This document shows positions 52,491-61,316 of a stretch of DNA of 64,000 nt, one piece after another. Each line of letters opens with the position of its first letter. Positions within the stretch are counted from its first letter, which is position 1. This DNA comes from Rhodospirillaceae bacterium. Lineage in GTDB: Bacteria; Pseudomonadota; Alphaproteobacteria; Rhodospirillales; Rhodospirillaceae. The position numbers and the translations under genes are program-made. The notes under the pieces were generated by a model. That model was not told the origin of the DNA, ran no database searches, and worked only from the letters and a program-made list of their open reading frames with translations. The stretch lies in the NCBI GenBank assembly GCA_002737725.1, contig NSIP01000002.1, positions 166,028 through 230,027 of the forward strand, written 5' to 3'.

Positions 52491-52504
52491 TGCCATGCAT
52501 GGCA
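52491..52504. repeat. Perfect palindrome TGCCATGCATGGCA
   Basis: A 14-bp palindrome between the convergent lysR and MFS genes. It uses the same CCATGC/GCATGG half-sites as the LysR boxes but fused, with no spacer. It may be a degenerate binding site or coincidence. Confidence 0.4.
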
Positions 52505-52531
52505 GAGACGGTAAATCAGCGTAGCTGGGAC

Positions 52532-53725
52532 CTACAAGTTCTCAGGGATGACTTTCTTTCGGAAGGTCAATGCCAGGCTGACGGCTGAGAAGATCGCCGC
52601 GGCCTGGAGTGCAGTCGACGGACTCCACAACTCAGCCAGAGAACCCCATACTGGGCTACTGAGCGCCGTTGCGCCCATCATGACGGTTGTCATCAGGGCG
52701 AGACCGCGACCGCGAAGATGTCGTGGCAGAACCGTCTGCGCCGCAATCTGGAATGTTGACATGACGTAGAACGACATTGCTCCGACGGCAAACAAACAGG
52801 CCGACATTGCAGCGATTGATTCGAACAAGGTCAAACCAGCGATAAAGATCGCATGGCCTATAATTGCGACATTGAGAGTAAACTCGTTACCGAGATAGCG
52901 ACGGACGGGCTCCATCGCCACGGCACCGACGATCGACCCCAAGCCGAAGTTGGCATAAACAAAACCAAACTCCCGCGCGTCGGCAACAAGAAGCGGCAGG
53001 ATCGCCAGCACGGTCGACCATACAGCGAAGTAAAGGCCACTACGCAGCAAAGTGGCCTGAAATTTTTTATCGGCGAGCGTGAATGAAACAAGCTCCCGGA
53101 CATCTTCACGCAGGCTTGTTTTAGCGCGCACCACAGTGGCGCTTTGTTCCAACTTCAACCGCGCAAGTATGATGATGAAACTGCAGTACGTTAAAGCATT
53201 TGCGAATAGCAAGGCGATAGGCCCTAGAAATGGCAGAAGGCCCGCTGACACGAGGGGCCCGGCTACTCTTCCGCCATTCACGGCCATGCTGTTAAGGCCG
53301 ATGGCGGAGGGTAACTCCGGTGTTGCAACAAGGTCGGGAAGGAGCGCCGACTGCGTCGGCAACTTCATCGCGTTTCCGGCAGCGAGCACGACCGTCATGA
53401 GTAGCAGCAGAGATGGGCTTTGGACGCCCAGCAAAATTGAGCCTGCGATGATGATGGGAGTTGCAGCCATAACTGAATGAGCAGTGATTAACAGAATGCG
53501 TCTGTCAAAACGGTCTGCGATCACACCGGCGGGCAGCGACAAAAACATGACGGGAAGGAACATAGCGGTCTGAACCAACGAGACTAACAATGGGTCAGTT
53601 TGCGACCACTCGCGCATTAACCAGGTCACAGTGATGTTCTGCATCCAGAAACCTGCCGTCGATACGGACATGCCAATCCAGAAAGTACGGAAGGTTGCAT
53701 GAGACAAGGGTGAGAAAATCGACAT
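52532..53725 (-). CDS. MFS transporter (MFS_3/EntS-like exporter family)
   Basis: 397 residues and 12 predicted helices. The opening SHATFRTFWIGMSVSTAGFWMQNITVTWLM and loop GVIADRFDRRILLITAHS match the MFS_3 group of drug and siderophore exporters (partial landmarks). ATG 53725 is chosen; earlier frame sequence is not membrane-like. Convergent with lysR and divergent from the second SUMF1-like gene. Substrate not predictable. Confidence 0.86.
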   Translation of the reverse strand: MSIFSPLSHATFRTFWIGMSVSTAGFWMQNITVTWLMREWSQTDPLLVSLVQTAMFLPVMFLSLPAGVIADRFDRRILLITAHSVMAATPIIIAGSILLGVQSPSLLLLMTVVLAAGNAMKLPTQSALLPDLVATPELPSAIGLNSMAVNGGRVAGPLVSAGLLPFLGPIALLFANALTYCSFIIILARLKLEQSATVVRAKTSLREDVRELVSFTLADKKFQATLLRSGLYFAVWSTVLAILPLLVADAREFGFVYANFGLGSIVGAVAMEPVRRYLGNEFTLNVAIIGHAIFIAGLTLFESIAAMSACLFAVGAMSFYVMSTFQIAAQTVLPRHLRGRGLALMTTVMMGATALSSPVWGSLAELWSPSTALQAAAIFSAVSLALTFRKKVIPENL

Positions 53726-53911
53726 ACCGGGGCAGAACCATAAAGAAATGTGTCTTGGAGCAAGTGTTGAGGCTTGCACGCCGCCGCACACACGGCCCCC
53801 AGGAACCTGCCATAAGCTCGTATTGCGAGCTATTTTGCGGTCGTGGGGTGCACCCTGGCGCGTTTTGGCCGATCATTGAGTTTACCCGGAACGCTTAAAC
53901 GAGGGACATCA

Positions 53912-54856
53912 ATGCGCAATCTGGCTTTGTGGCTCAATATTGTCGTGGCATTGGCGGTCAGCTCGGCGGCCTATGGTGCCGAAGTTGCTGTAAAACCTGC
54001 GTCCTTCAAGGACTGCACGTCATGTCCGGAGATGGTGGTGGCTCCTCCTGGGACATTCGTCATGGGCTCGGACCATGTCGAACCGGTTGCCGGCGAGCTT
54101 CGACCTGAGGGTCCTGTTCATGAAGTTCGTATCCCAAAGGCTTTTGCGGTTGGAAAGTATGAAACCACAAACGAGGAGTTTTCTTCCTTCGTTGAAGCCA
54201 CCGGCTATCAAGCCTCTGAGAGTTGCATTAAGTGGCGCGGAGAGCTGCGCGAACAGGAGTTTGGGGGAACGTGGCGGAACCCAGACTATGGCCGCGACCC
54301 GGGACCGCGAGAGCCTGTTGTGTGCGTCAACTGGCGTGATGCCAAGGCTTATACGACTTGGCTCGCTAAGAAAGCCGGCAAACCCTATCGTCTATTGTCT
54401 GAGGCTGAGTGGGAATACTTGGCCCATGGCGGAACGCAGACCACATGGCCCTGGGGCGAGAACCCCGACAATGCGTGCGCAACAGCAAATGTTTTCGATG
54501 ACGATGGTGCCGATCGTGACAAAGCCTTCCGTAATGCGAGTTGGCAGCCTGTCAAGTGTCGAGACGGGTTTGGAATCGTGTCGCCGGTAGGCGCGCTGCA
54601 AGCAAACAGTTTCGGCGTCCACGACATCATCGGTAATGTCTGGGAGTGGACTCAAGACTGCTCGTTACGCTTCTACGATCCCGCACGAAATGACGGTAAG
54701 TCTGTCGAAGTGGAGGGGGAATGTGATCGCAGAGCCGTGAGGGGTGGTAGCTGGTTCTCGCAGATCAGCCGCAATCGTGTCACCTTTCGTGGCCGCGACC
54801 CGGAACTCAGGGCCTCACATATCTTTGGTTTCCGAGTGGCAATGACGCTTCCGTAA
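53912..54856 (+). CDS. Secreted formylglycine-generating-enzyme-like (SUMF1) protein, second copy
   Basis: 314 residues. Signal peptide to about residue 20 (ending AAYGAE). The SUMF1-type domain begins DCTSCPEMVVAPPGTFVMGS and ends GFRVAMTLP, with the blocks KAYTTWLAKKAGKPYRLLSEAEWEYLA (landmark in part) and GNVWEWTQDC. It is a paralog of the 14.0 kb gene, sharing the unusual DC-x-x-CPEMVV start just after the signal. No sulfatase is nearby. GAGGGA precedes the ATG. The IclR gene follows 35 bases later. Confidence 0.88.
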   Translation: MRNLALWLNIVVALAVSSAAYGAEVAVKPASFKDCTSCPEMVVAPPGTFVMGSDHVEPVAGELRPEGPVHEVRIPKAFAVGKYETTNEEFSSFVEATGYQASESCIKWRGELREQEFGGTWRNPDYGRDPGPREPVVCVNWRDAKAYTTWLAKKAGKPYRLLSEAEWEYLAHGGTQTTWPWGENPDNACATANVFDDDGADRDKAFRNASWQPVKCRDGFGIVSPVGALQANSFGVHDIIGNVWEWTQDCSLRFYDPARNDGKSVEVEGECDRRAVRGGSWFSQISRNRVTFRGRDPELRASHIFGFRVAMTLP

Positions 54857-54891
54857 TCGCTCGATGTTGCTTAACTGATAGCAGTCGCCGA

Positions 54892-55677
54892 ATGACTCAA
54901 TCCATTCAATCTCTCGAGCGTGGCCTCCAAATCCTCGAGCTATTAAATCGGCAAACGGGACTGACGGCGAACCAGGTCGCCAAGCAAAGCGGCCTCACGC
55001 GCGGCACAGCATTTCGCGTGCTCGAGACATTGCGAAATCTTGGCTATCTCCTCCGCGACCCTGACAGCGGTTGTTACTGGCTTCAACGGCGCGTCTGTGC
55101 GCTCGCGGATGGATTTATCGAAGAAGCTTGGATCAATCAGATCGCCCGCCCCGAGCTTGAGGCGCTTGGCCACGAACTCGTTTGGCCGCTGACAATCACG
55201 ACGCCGTCAGGCATTTCAATGCTGGTACGACTCAATACAGACTTTCAAAGTCCATTATCGAAAAACCGGTTCACCATCGGTCATCGCGTGTCATTAGTGG
55301 CGAGCGCTTCTGGAAAGGCTTATCTCGCCTACTGCGAGCCCGAGCATCGCGCTCTCCTGATCAATCTTGTCGTCAAATCATCGCCGCGTCTGGAAGATAA
55401 AATCGCTCGCAATAACCAGGGAATGCGCACTATCTTGAGCCAAGTGCGCCGTGAGGGGTTTGCGACAATGAGCGACGGCGACCGAAGTGCTGTTGCCGTG
55501 CCCATACTGTCTAAGGGGCATCCCCTGGCGAGCTTGGCGATGAGATTTTTCGGCTCTGCTATTCGCGCCAACGGAATCCGAAGAGATGTCGTGCCTTTGC
55601 TGAAGGGCGCGGCTGAAAAGATCGCGCGGGCATTCGAAACCGCACCGCCAACGCAAATGAAAGGCGCTACTGATTAG
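54892..55677 (+). CDS. IclR-family transcriptional regulator
   Basis: 261 residues. N-terminal HTH (about 3-60: SLERGLQILELLNRQ, then LTANQVAKQSGLTRGTAFRVL as a landmark in part) and a C-terminal GAF-like effector domain of about 170 residues. IclR proteins control degradative operons and bind small acids. Its position just before the CoA-transferase operon suggests it controls that operon, possibly the TonB receptor too. The 98-base gap to the next gene should contain its operator, but I can pick no clear dyad. Confidence 0.92.
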   Translation: MTQSIQSLERGLQILELLNRQTGLTANQVAKQSGLTRGTAFRVLETLRNLGYLLRDPDSGCYWLQRRVCALADGFIEEAWINQIARPELEALGHELVWPLTITTPSGISMLVRLNTDFQSPLSKNRFTIGHRVSLVASASGKAYLAYCEPEHRALLINLVVKSSPRLEDKIARNNQGMRTILSQVRREGFATMSDGDRSAVAVPILSKGHPLASLAMRFFGSAIRANGIRRDVVPLLKGAAEKIARAFETAPPTQMKGATD

Positions 55678-55775
55678 CTCACTATTCGAGCGTAGCCATA
55701 TTGTCTCATGACGACGAAGTGTAAACTCGACATCATCTCGCATAAGAATCATAGAAGCTGAACAAAGTTTATCTC

Positions 55776-58127
55776 ATGACACGCGAAGCACCAACCGGAC
55801 CATTATCGGGCGTTAATGTTCTTAATATTGGGACCGCGATTGTCGGCCCCTGGGCCGCGACACTTTTAGGCTATTTAGGTGCAAACGTTATTAAGGTCGA
55901 GCGGCCGAGCGGTGAAACAACCCGTTTGGCTTTTCCAAAACAGAATGGCTGGGCGACGGGCTTTATCGCATCTAACGTCAATCAGCGGTTGGTTCTTCTG
56001 GATACTAAAAATGTCGAACACCAAGCCGTCTTGGATCGCCTCGCCGGTGAGGCGGATATATTGATCGAAAATTATCGACCTGGTGTCGCCGAGCGCATGG
56101 GAATTGGTTACCCTAAACTCTGTATCGCTAATCCGGGCCTCGTTTATATTTCAAGTTCTGGCTGGGGCGATGCCGGTCCGATGAAGCAGCTATCGGCTGT
56201 CGACCCACACCTGCAAGCATTCAGTGGGTTTGCCGCGCTCAATGGTGCGCCCGGTGGTCAACCTGAAATGATTAGGTACACTCATATCGATCCGAGCGGT
56301 GCAACGCTAATGGCCGCGATTACGGTTCTTGGCCTCGTGGGCCGCGAGAGATTTGGAGCAGGCACGCTGCTGAAAACAAGCCATCTTGCGATGTCGCTTT
56401 GCATGGAATCAAGCAGGCTTGCTGAATGTTTGGCAACGGGGTCCCCCCTCCAGCGCCTCGGAAGTGCTACGGCAGCCAGCGCTCCGAACCAATGCTTTCG
56501 CGCGCAGGATCAAAAAGATATTGCAATCACCGCTGAGACCGATGCTCAGTGGTTGGGGTTTTGTGAGGCTATTCAAAAACCTGAACTTGCAAGTGACGAG
56601 CGCTTCAAGACAAATGCGGATCGCGTGAAAAATCGCGAGGTTCTCGCGGAACTGCTCGCACGTATTATAGCCAACAAGCCATCGCGGTGGTGGGTGGTAC
56701 AATTAACCAAGCGCAAAGTTCCCTTCGCTTTTAGCTTGGACTTTGAGCAAATCTCCAATCATCGCCAAATTGTCGAGAATGAGTACCTGACGACGATCAC
56801 CCCTAAGCACACCGGCGAGATGTTTGTTGGTGGCGTGCCGTGGCAGTTTTCTAAAACGCCAGCAGCCATTGATCGCAATGTCGCCGAACCTGGGTCTGAT
56901 ACAGCGCATGTTATTGAGAATGGTTTTACCAAACCGGCTGAATCGCGTTCAATGAAGCTTGCCGCGGGGCTTCCAGTGTCACGGTTGCCACTCGATGGAG
57001 TGCGCGTTATCGATGCAACGCAAGGGATCTCAGGGCCCCTCCTTGGGCTTCTGCTAGCCGAAGCTGGCGCCGAGGTTATTAAGGTCGAGCCGCCAGAAGG
57101 CGATTGGTCACGGCGTCTCGAGCCCCGCTCGGCGTCCGGTGAGAGTGCTTTGTTTGCAGCGCTGAATAGAAATAAGTCTCTGTCGACGGTCGATCTGGAG
57201 ATCGAGGCGGGGAGAGCTCAGTTTCAAGACCTCATCTCGGATGCAGCAATCGTTCTTGAAGATTGGGGACCCGGTCGTTGGAAGGGCTCGACGATCGACC
57301 CGGAGATGGTACTCAAGGCTAACGCTCGACTTGTTTGGTTGTCCTTAAGCCCCTTTGGAGAGAAGGGGCCCATGGCGAGCCGGCCAGGAAGCGAGTTAGC
57401 TATCCAGGCGATGACAGGGTATTTGCGCACGCTTGGCCATTTAGGTGGTGCCCCTGTTCGTGTTGGTGCCGATATTGCTGGGTGTTGTACCGCCGCGAAT
57501 GCTTTCTTGGCGGTGTTGGCGGCCTATTTTAACTGCCTACGAACCGGCAATGGTCAGCGCGTCGCGGTCAGCCAACTTGGCACTTTAATGTCGATGCGCA
57601 CATTACAGTGGGCCGCAATGTCAAACCCGGACGCGTGGCTCGGAAACTCATATTGTACAAGCGAGACGGACTCGCCACGTCATGGGTATCGCACCAAGGA
57701 CGCGCCCATCTTTGTCTCCATGATGAATTTGCGTGGTCAGGAGCAATTCATCACCATGATGAAAGAGCTTGGGATGTATGAGGACGTAAAGAACGATGAG
57801 CGTTTCATCAAGGATGGCCGACAAACCGTGGGCATGGGCCACCTTGCACGCGATCTGCAATCGATTTGGGAAACGCATCTCAAGAATTTTAGTGCTCTCG
57901 AAGCGATTGAGATCATCAATCGAAATGGTGGAACAGCCGTTGAGTTTTCAGAGCTGCATCAATTGGTTGATCATCCGCAAGTAAAGGCACTCGATCTGGT
58001 CCAGCACCTCGATGGCGTGGCGTACCTTCGCGCACCCTGGGCAGCACCTTGGCCGCTTCCCACGCTTGCTAAGGCACAGCCGTATGTTCGCGAGAGTACA
58101 ACCAGTCGTTCCAGAGCCGCAGAATAG
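55776..58127 (+). CDS. Tandem-fused class III CoA-transferase (CaiB/BaiF family)
   Basis: 783 residues, about twice the usual ~400. Two full CaiB/BaiF units follow one another: the first from GPLSGVNVLNIGTAIVGPW (about 8-390), the second from LPLDGVRVIDATQGISGPL (about 404-783). Both keep the acyl-carrying aspartate in the expected place: D172 (THIDPSG) and D566 (VGADIAG), so both active sites may work or form one interlocked dimer-like monomer. Transfers CoA between carboxylic acids. Acyl-CoA dehydrogenase gene 20 bases downstream. ATG start, no strong ribosome site. Confidence 0.93.
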   Translation: MTREAPTGPLSGVNVLNIGTAIVGPWAATLLGYLGANVIKVERPSGETTRLAFPKQNGWATGFIASNVNQRLVLLDTKNVEHQAVLDRLAGEADILIENYRPGVAERMGIGYPKLCIANPGLVYISSSGWGDAGPMKQLSAVDPHLQAFSGFAALNGAPGGQPEMIRYTHIDPSGATLMAAITVLGLVGRERFGAGTLLKTSHLAMSLCMESSRLAECLATGSPLQRLGSATAASAPNQCFRAQDQKDIAITAETDAQWLGFCEAIQKPELASDERFKTNADRVKNREVLAELLARIIANKPSRWWVVQLTKRKVPFAFSLDFEQISNHRQIVENEYLTTITPKHTGEMFVGGVPWQFSKTPAAIDRNVAEPGSDTAHVIENGFTKPAESRSMKLAAGLPVSRLPLDGVRVIDATQGISGPLLGLLLAEAGAEVIKVEPPEGDWSRRLEPRSASGESALFAALNRNKSLSTVDLEIEAGRAQFQDLISDAAIVLEDWGPGRWKGSTIDPEMVLKANARLVWLSLSPFGEKGPMASRPGSELAIQAMTGYLRTLGHLGGAPVRVGADIAGCCTAANAFLAVLAAYFNCLRTGNGQRVAVSQLGTLMSMRTLQWAAMSNPDAWLGNSYCTSETDSPRHGYRTKDAPIFVSMMNLRGQEQFITMMKELGMYEDVKNDERFIKDGRQTVGMGHLARDLQSIWETHLKNFSALEAIEIINRNGGTAVEFSELHQLVDHPQVKALDLVQHLDGVAYLRAPWAAPWPLPTLAKAQPYVRESTTSRSRAAE

Positions 58128-58147
58128 AGCGGCCACAGGGGGTTAAT

Positions 58148-59311
58148 TTGGATTCCAATCTTCCAGAAGAGACGCAACTACTAAAAAATACAGTTCGCCG
58201 TTTTGTCGAGACGGAATTGATTCCGCTTGAGCGGTCGTTGCCCGACCGTCCTAACTCACATGATCTGCCAACTGATATCCGCCAGCCACTTGAGAAGAAA
58301 ATTCGAGACCTCGGCCTGTGGGCGATGGAGGCTCCGGAAGACATCGGTGGGGCCGGATTATCAATCTTAAATCATTGTGTTGTGATGGAGGAGGCCTACC
58401 GCAGCACGGCCGGACGATGTTTGTGGACTTCATTGTTTTTCCCAGTTCTTCATAAGCTCGGGACGGAGGCACAGAAACAGAAGTATTTGATGCCAGGCCT
58501 GCGCGGCGAATTTCACGGTGCATCAGCCTTTAGCGAGCCGGGGGCGGCAGGTGATCTTGCGGGTATTCAAGCGTCATGTGTTCGTGCCGCAGGTGGTTGG
58601 GTTCTCAATGGGACAAAATGCTGGATTTCATTTGCCAAGACCGCCCGTTATGTCTTGGTGCTGACGCGGTTGCAGGGAACCAAGCGCCATGAAGGCCTGA
58701 CTTGGTTCATCGTCGACGCTGGGACGCCCGGATTCACGGTGGGTCGCCAACAGCGCATGATTCATGGGCAATCCACTTATGAATTGATCCTGCAAGATTG
58801 TTTCGTCCCAGACTCCCAGCTTCTCGGCGAACCCGGTCAGGGTTGGGCTGCGGGCGAGACAGCACTCTATCGCGGTCGAGTAACAATCTCTGCCCGGGCG
58901 ATTGGCATCGCTGGGCGCTGTTTTGATCTTATGGTCGAATATTCCAAACAACGTTACACGTTTGGCCAGCCGATTTCATCCAGGCAGGCCATTCAATGGA
59001 TGATCGCTGACTCTGCTATGGAGCTCCATGCCTCCCGCTTAATGGTTTACGATGCGGCGTGGCGCGCACAGAATGGCCAGGACGTGCGAACCCAAATGGC
59101 GATGATCAAAACTTACACATCGGAGATGGTCGGGCGAGTTGTCGACCGCGCCGTGCAGGTTCATGGCGCTGCCGGATTATCTGACGAAACCATTATTGAG
59201 AGATGTTACCGAGACGTCAGGCCAATGCGAATTTACGAGGGCACGTCGGAAGCCATGCGCAGCGTGATAGCGCGCAATATTCTGGCTCAGAATTTTATGT
59301 CCGGTCAGTAG
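58148..59311 (+). CDS. Acyl-CoA dehydrogenase
   Basis: 387 residues, FAD flavoprotein that forms an alpha,beta-double bond in an acyl-CoA. TTG start, after AGGGGG; no ATG would keep the N-terminal helix. The N-terminal helical, middle beta and C-terminal helical domains are all present, with FHGASAFSEPGAAGD in the middle and the catalytic base in RIYEGTSEAMR (E364). Directly downstream of the CoA-transferase (20 bases) and upstream of the solute-binding protein (4 bases), it supplies the second step of an import-activate-oxidise pathway. Chain length unknown. Confidence 0.93.
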   Translation: MDSNLPEETQLLKNTVRRFVETELIPLERSLPDRPNSHDLPTDIRQPLEKKIRDLGLWAMEAPEDIGGAGLSILNHCVVMEEAYRSTAGRCLWTSLFFPVLHKLGTEAQKQKYLMPGLRGEFHGASAFSEPGAAGDLAGIQASCVRAAGGWVLNGTKCWISFAKTARYVLVLTRLQGTKRHEGLTWFIVDAGTPGFTVGRQQRMIHGQSTYELILQDCFVPDSQLLGEPGQGWAAGETALYRGRVTISARAIGIAGRCFDLMVEYSKQRYTFGQPISSRQAIQWMIADSAMELHASRLMVYDAAWRAQNGQDVRTQMAMIKTYTSEMVGRVVDRAVQVHGAAGLSDETIIERCYRDVRPMRIYEGTSEAMRSVIARNILAQNFMSGQ

Positions 59312-59315
59312 TCAA

Positions 59316-60884
59316 ATGGCTCATCGGCAGCAAAAGGTGCGCGATATTATCAGCAGCATTGCTTGCCTATTGCTGATTTCGACAGTCCTGGCTGCACAAT
59401 CGTCGCCCACAATTGCCGCAGAACGCCGTGACCACGTTTTGCGCGTCGCCGCGACTGACGTGCCGGCGGCATTGGGAAACCCATTCAAATCGATGGGTGC
59501 CACTGCTGGCTCGGTGTGGGACCTGATATTTGATTGCCTGATTCGGTTTGATCAATCGGGCGCTATCGCGCCGGGGCTCGCGACGCGCTGGGAGAATCCC
59601 AATCCGACGACGTGGCGTTTTCATCTGCGCAATGACGCAAAATTCTTTAGCGGGGCGCCTGTCGATGCCGCTGCGATTGTCAAGACGATCGAGATTCTCA
59701 AATCTCACCCGGAATATCCGATTACCGCCGACACGATGACAATTGCGCGAGTCGTCGCGATTGATGCGCAGACCGTTGAGATTGTTACTGCCGTCCCCGA
59801 CGCCATCTTGCCCCGGCGGCTCGCTCTCGTCCGCATTGTTGACCCCGCTATCTGGGAGGCGCTCGGTCCCGATGGTTTTGCCCGCACCCCAGGTGGTTCT
59901 GGACCCTATCAGCCAAGCAATTGGGGTCAGACAGGTGGAACAATCGTTCTTAAGGCAAACGCTTCATCATGGCGGGCACCGAAGTCGGTGTCTCAGCTCG
60001 ACGTGACAATCCTCAAAGACGCGACGACACGAGTCCAAGCCTTATTGTCGGGGCAAGTCGATGTGGCTTTAAGCCTCAACCCAGATGATATCTCGCCGCT
60101 GCAGACAGAAGGCTTTGGTATTTACGTGAGCAAGAATGGACAAGTCCAAGTATGGGCGCTTCCGAATCTGCTCAAACCCAACTCACCGCTGAATGATGTG
60201 CGTGTGCGCCAAGCAATGAACTACGCTGTCGATAAAGCGCAGATGGCGACAACTCTGCTGAGCGGAATTGCCGACCCTGCGAGCCAGGGGGGCACGCCGA
60301 ATGCGTTCGGATATAACTCCGACATTAAGCCCTACTCTTACGACCCGGAGCGTTCGCGAAAACTCTTGAAAGAAGCTGGCTATCCGCAAGGGTTCTCAAT
60401 GATCGCCGATGTGGTTGTTGGATTGGGCCCAGCAGATACCCAGATACATCAAAAGGCAGCGTCCGACCTGGGCAATGTTGGAATTCGTGTCGAACTACGA
60501 ACAACGCCCTATACCGCCCGGCCGGGAAAATTTTATGGCGGTCTATGGGGCGATGCTGATGCCTTCTCAACCACCTGGAATAGTGGCCTTTATCGCGATG
60601 TGATTCGGAGTGCGGCAGACTTCGCTTGCACGAAGCCTAACCCATTTTTTTGCGACGAAGAAATCACCGCTCTCGTCACGCAGAGCCAAACGTTAATGGA
60701 CCCCAAACAGCGCGAGCAAACGCTCAAGCGCATTATGCAACTCAATCACGAGAAAGCATCATCTCTTTGGCTCGTAGAGTACAATACAATCATCGGTCTT
60801 GCCCCGCGCGTCTTGAATTTCGCAACACGCTCAACCGGCATGGCTATTGAGGACGTTCTCTTGACACAAGAAAGCCGAGACTAA
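59316..60884 (+). CDS. ABC-type solute-binding protein, peptide/nickel/opine family (SBP_bac_5)
   Basis: 522 residues, periplasmic. Signal to about residue 34 (LLLISTVLAAQ...IAAE). The family marks are HVLRVAATDVPAAL, the WENPNPTTWRFHLRNDAKF stretch and NYAVDKAQMATTLLSG. No lipobox. Normally this receptor accompanies two permeases and one or two ATPases; none is in the window, so it works with distant permeases or is a scavenger. It begins 4 bases after the acyl-CoA dehydrogenase stop, tying the substrate to CoA metabolism. Confidence 0.92.
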   Translation: MAHRQQKVRDIISSIACLLLISTVLAAQSSPTIAAERRDHVLRVAATDVPAALGNPFKSMGATAGSVWDLIFDCLIRFDQSGAIAPGLATRWENPNPTTWRFHLRNDAKFFSGAPVDAAAIVKTIEILKSHPEYPITADTMTIARVVAIDAQTVEIVTAVPDAILPRRLALVRIVDPAIWEALGPDGFARTPGGSGPYQPSNWGQTGGTIVLKANASSWRAPKSVSQLDVTILKDATTRVQALLSGQVDVALSLNPDDISPLQTEGFGIYVSKNGQVQVWALPNLLKPNSPLNDVRVRQAMNYAVDKAQMATTLLSGIADPASQGGTPNAFGYNSDIKPYSYDPERSRKLLKEAGYPQGFSMIADVVVGLGPADTQIHQKAASDLGNVGIRVELRTTPYTARPGKFYGGLWGDADAFSTTWNSGLYRDVIRSAADFACTKPNPFFCDEEITALVTQSQTLMDPKQREQTLKRIMQLNHEKASSLWLVEYNTIIGLAPRVLNFATRSTGMAIEDVLLTQESRD

Positions 60885-61316
60885 ATCTAGTCAGACAATA
60901 GTCTCAACAGGAATATTTAATTTATAAGTTCACAGCATTTCTACAAATTACCTCTACGAGGGTTGTGGAGTTACCCACAACGGGCTAGCAGGGATTTATT
61001 GACAGAGGATCGCCGCGGAAACCAACTCGATGAGTTTGTTAGCTTCCGGGGGCATCACTCCACCCAGTTTGCGCGGTTGTTCAAGTAAGATCGAATAGTG
61101 AGCTAATAGGTAAAACGCCTTGTAGCATGGCAGCGCCCGGGTTGAATTAGATGCAAATCTGTGATCAATTTTCACTCTTGACCACCACCGCTGATGCGTA
61201 AGCTGAGATATATGTCCGCTATGCGAGGCTGTTCCTAGCGTGGCCCCTAACTTTCCTATATATTCAGTTTGCTCAATCAGAAAAATTAAATAAAATATAA
61301 AATTAATAGGTGATTT
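60885..61316 (+). other. 432-base intergenic region with a hairpin, before the TonB receptor
   Basis: Contains a 7-bp perfect stem GTTGTGG-AGTTAC-CCACAAC (60962-60981) without a T-run after it, and a marked AT-rich segment at 61255-61310. No open frame worth annotating. The hairpin could slow or end transcription from the solute-binding gene. Confidence 0.55.
61269..61296 (+). promoter_or_regulatory. Possible promoter of the TonB receptor gene
   Basis: TTGCTC at 61269-61274, 16-base spacer, then TAAAAT at 61291-61296, in an AT-rich tract just before the ribosome site AGGTGA and the ATG at 61317. Weak but well placed. Confidence 0.35.

Noticed and set aside
60962..60981. GTTGTGG/CCACAAC hairpin as an intrinsic terminator for the solute-binding protein gene
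   Set aside because: Stem is perfect but the following bases are GGGCTAGC rather than a T-run, so I list it only as a hairpin inside the intergenic entry.
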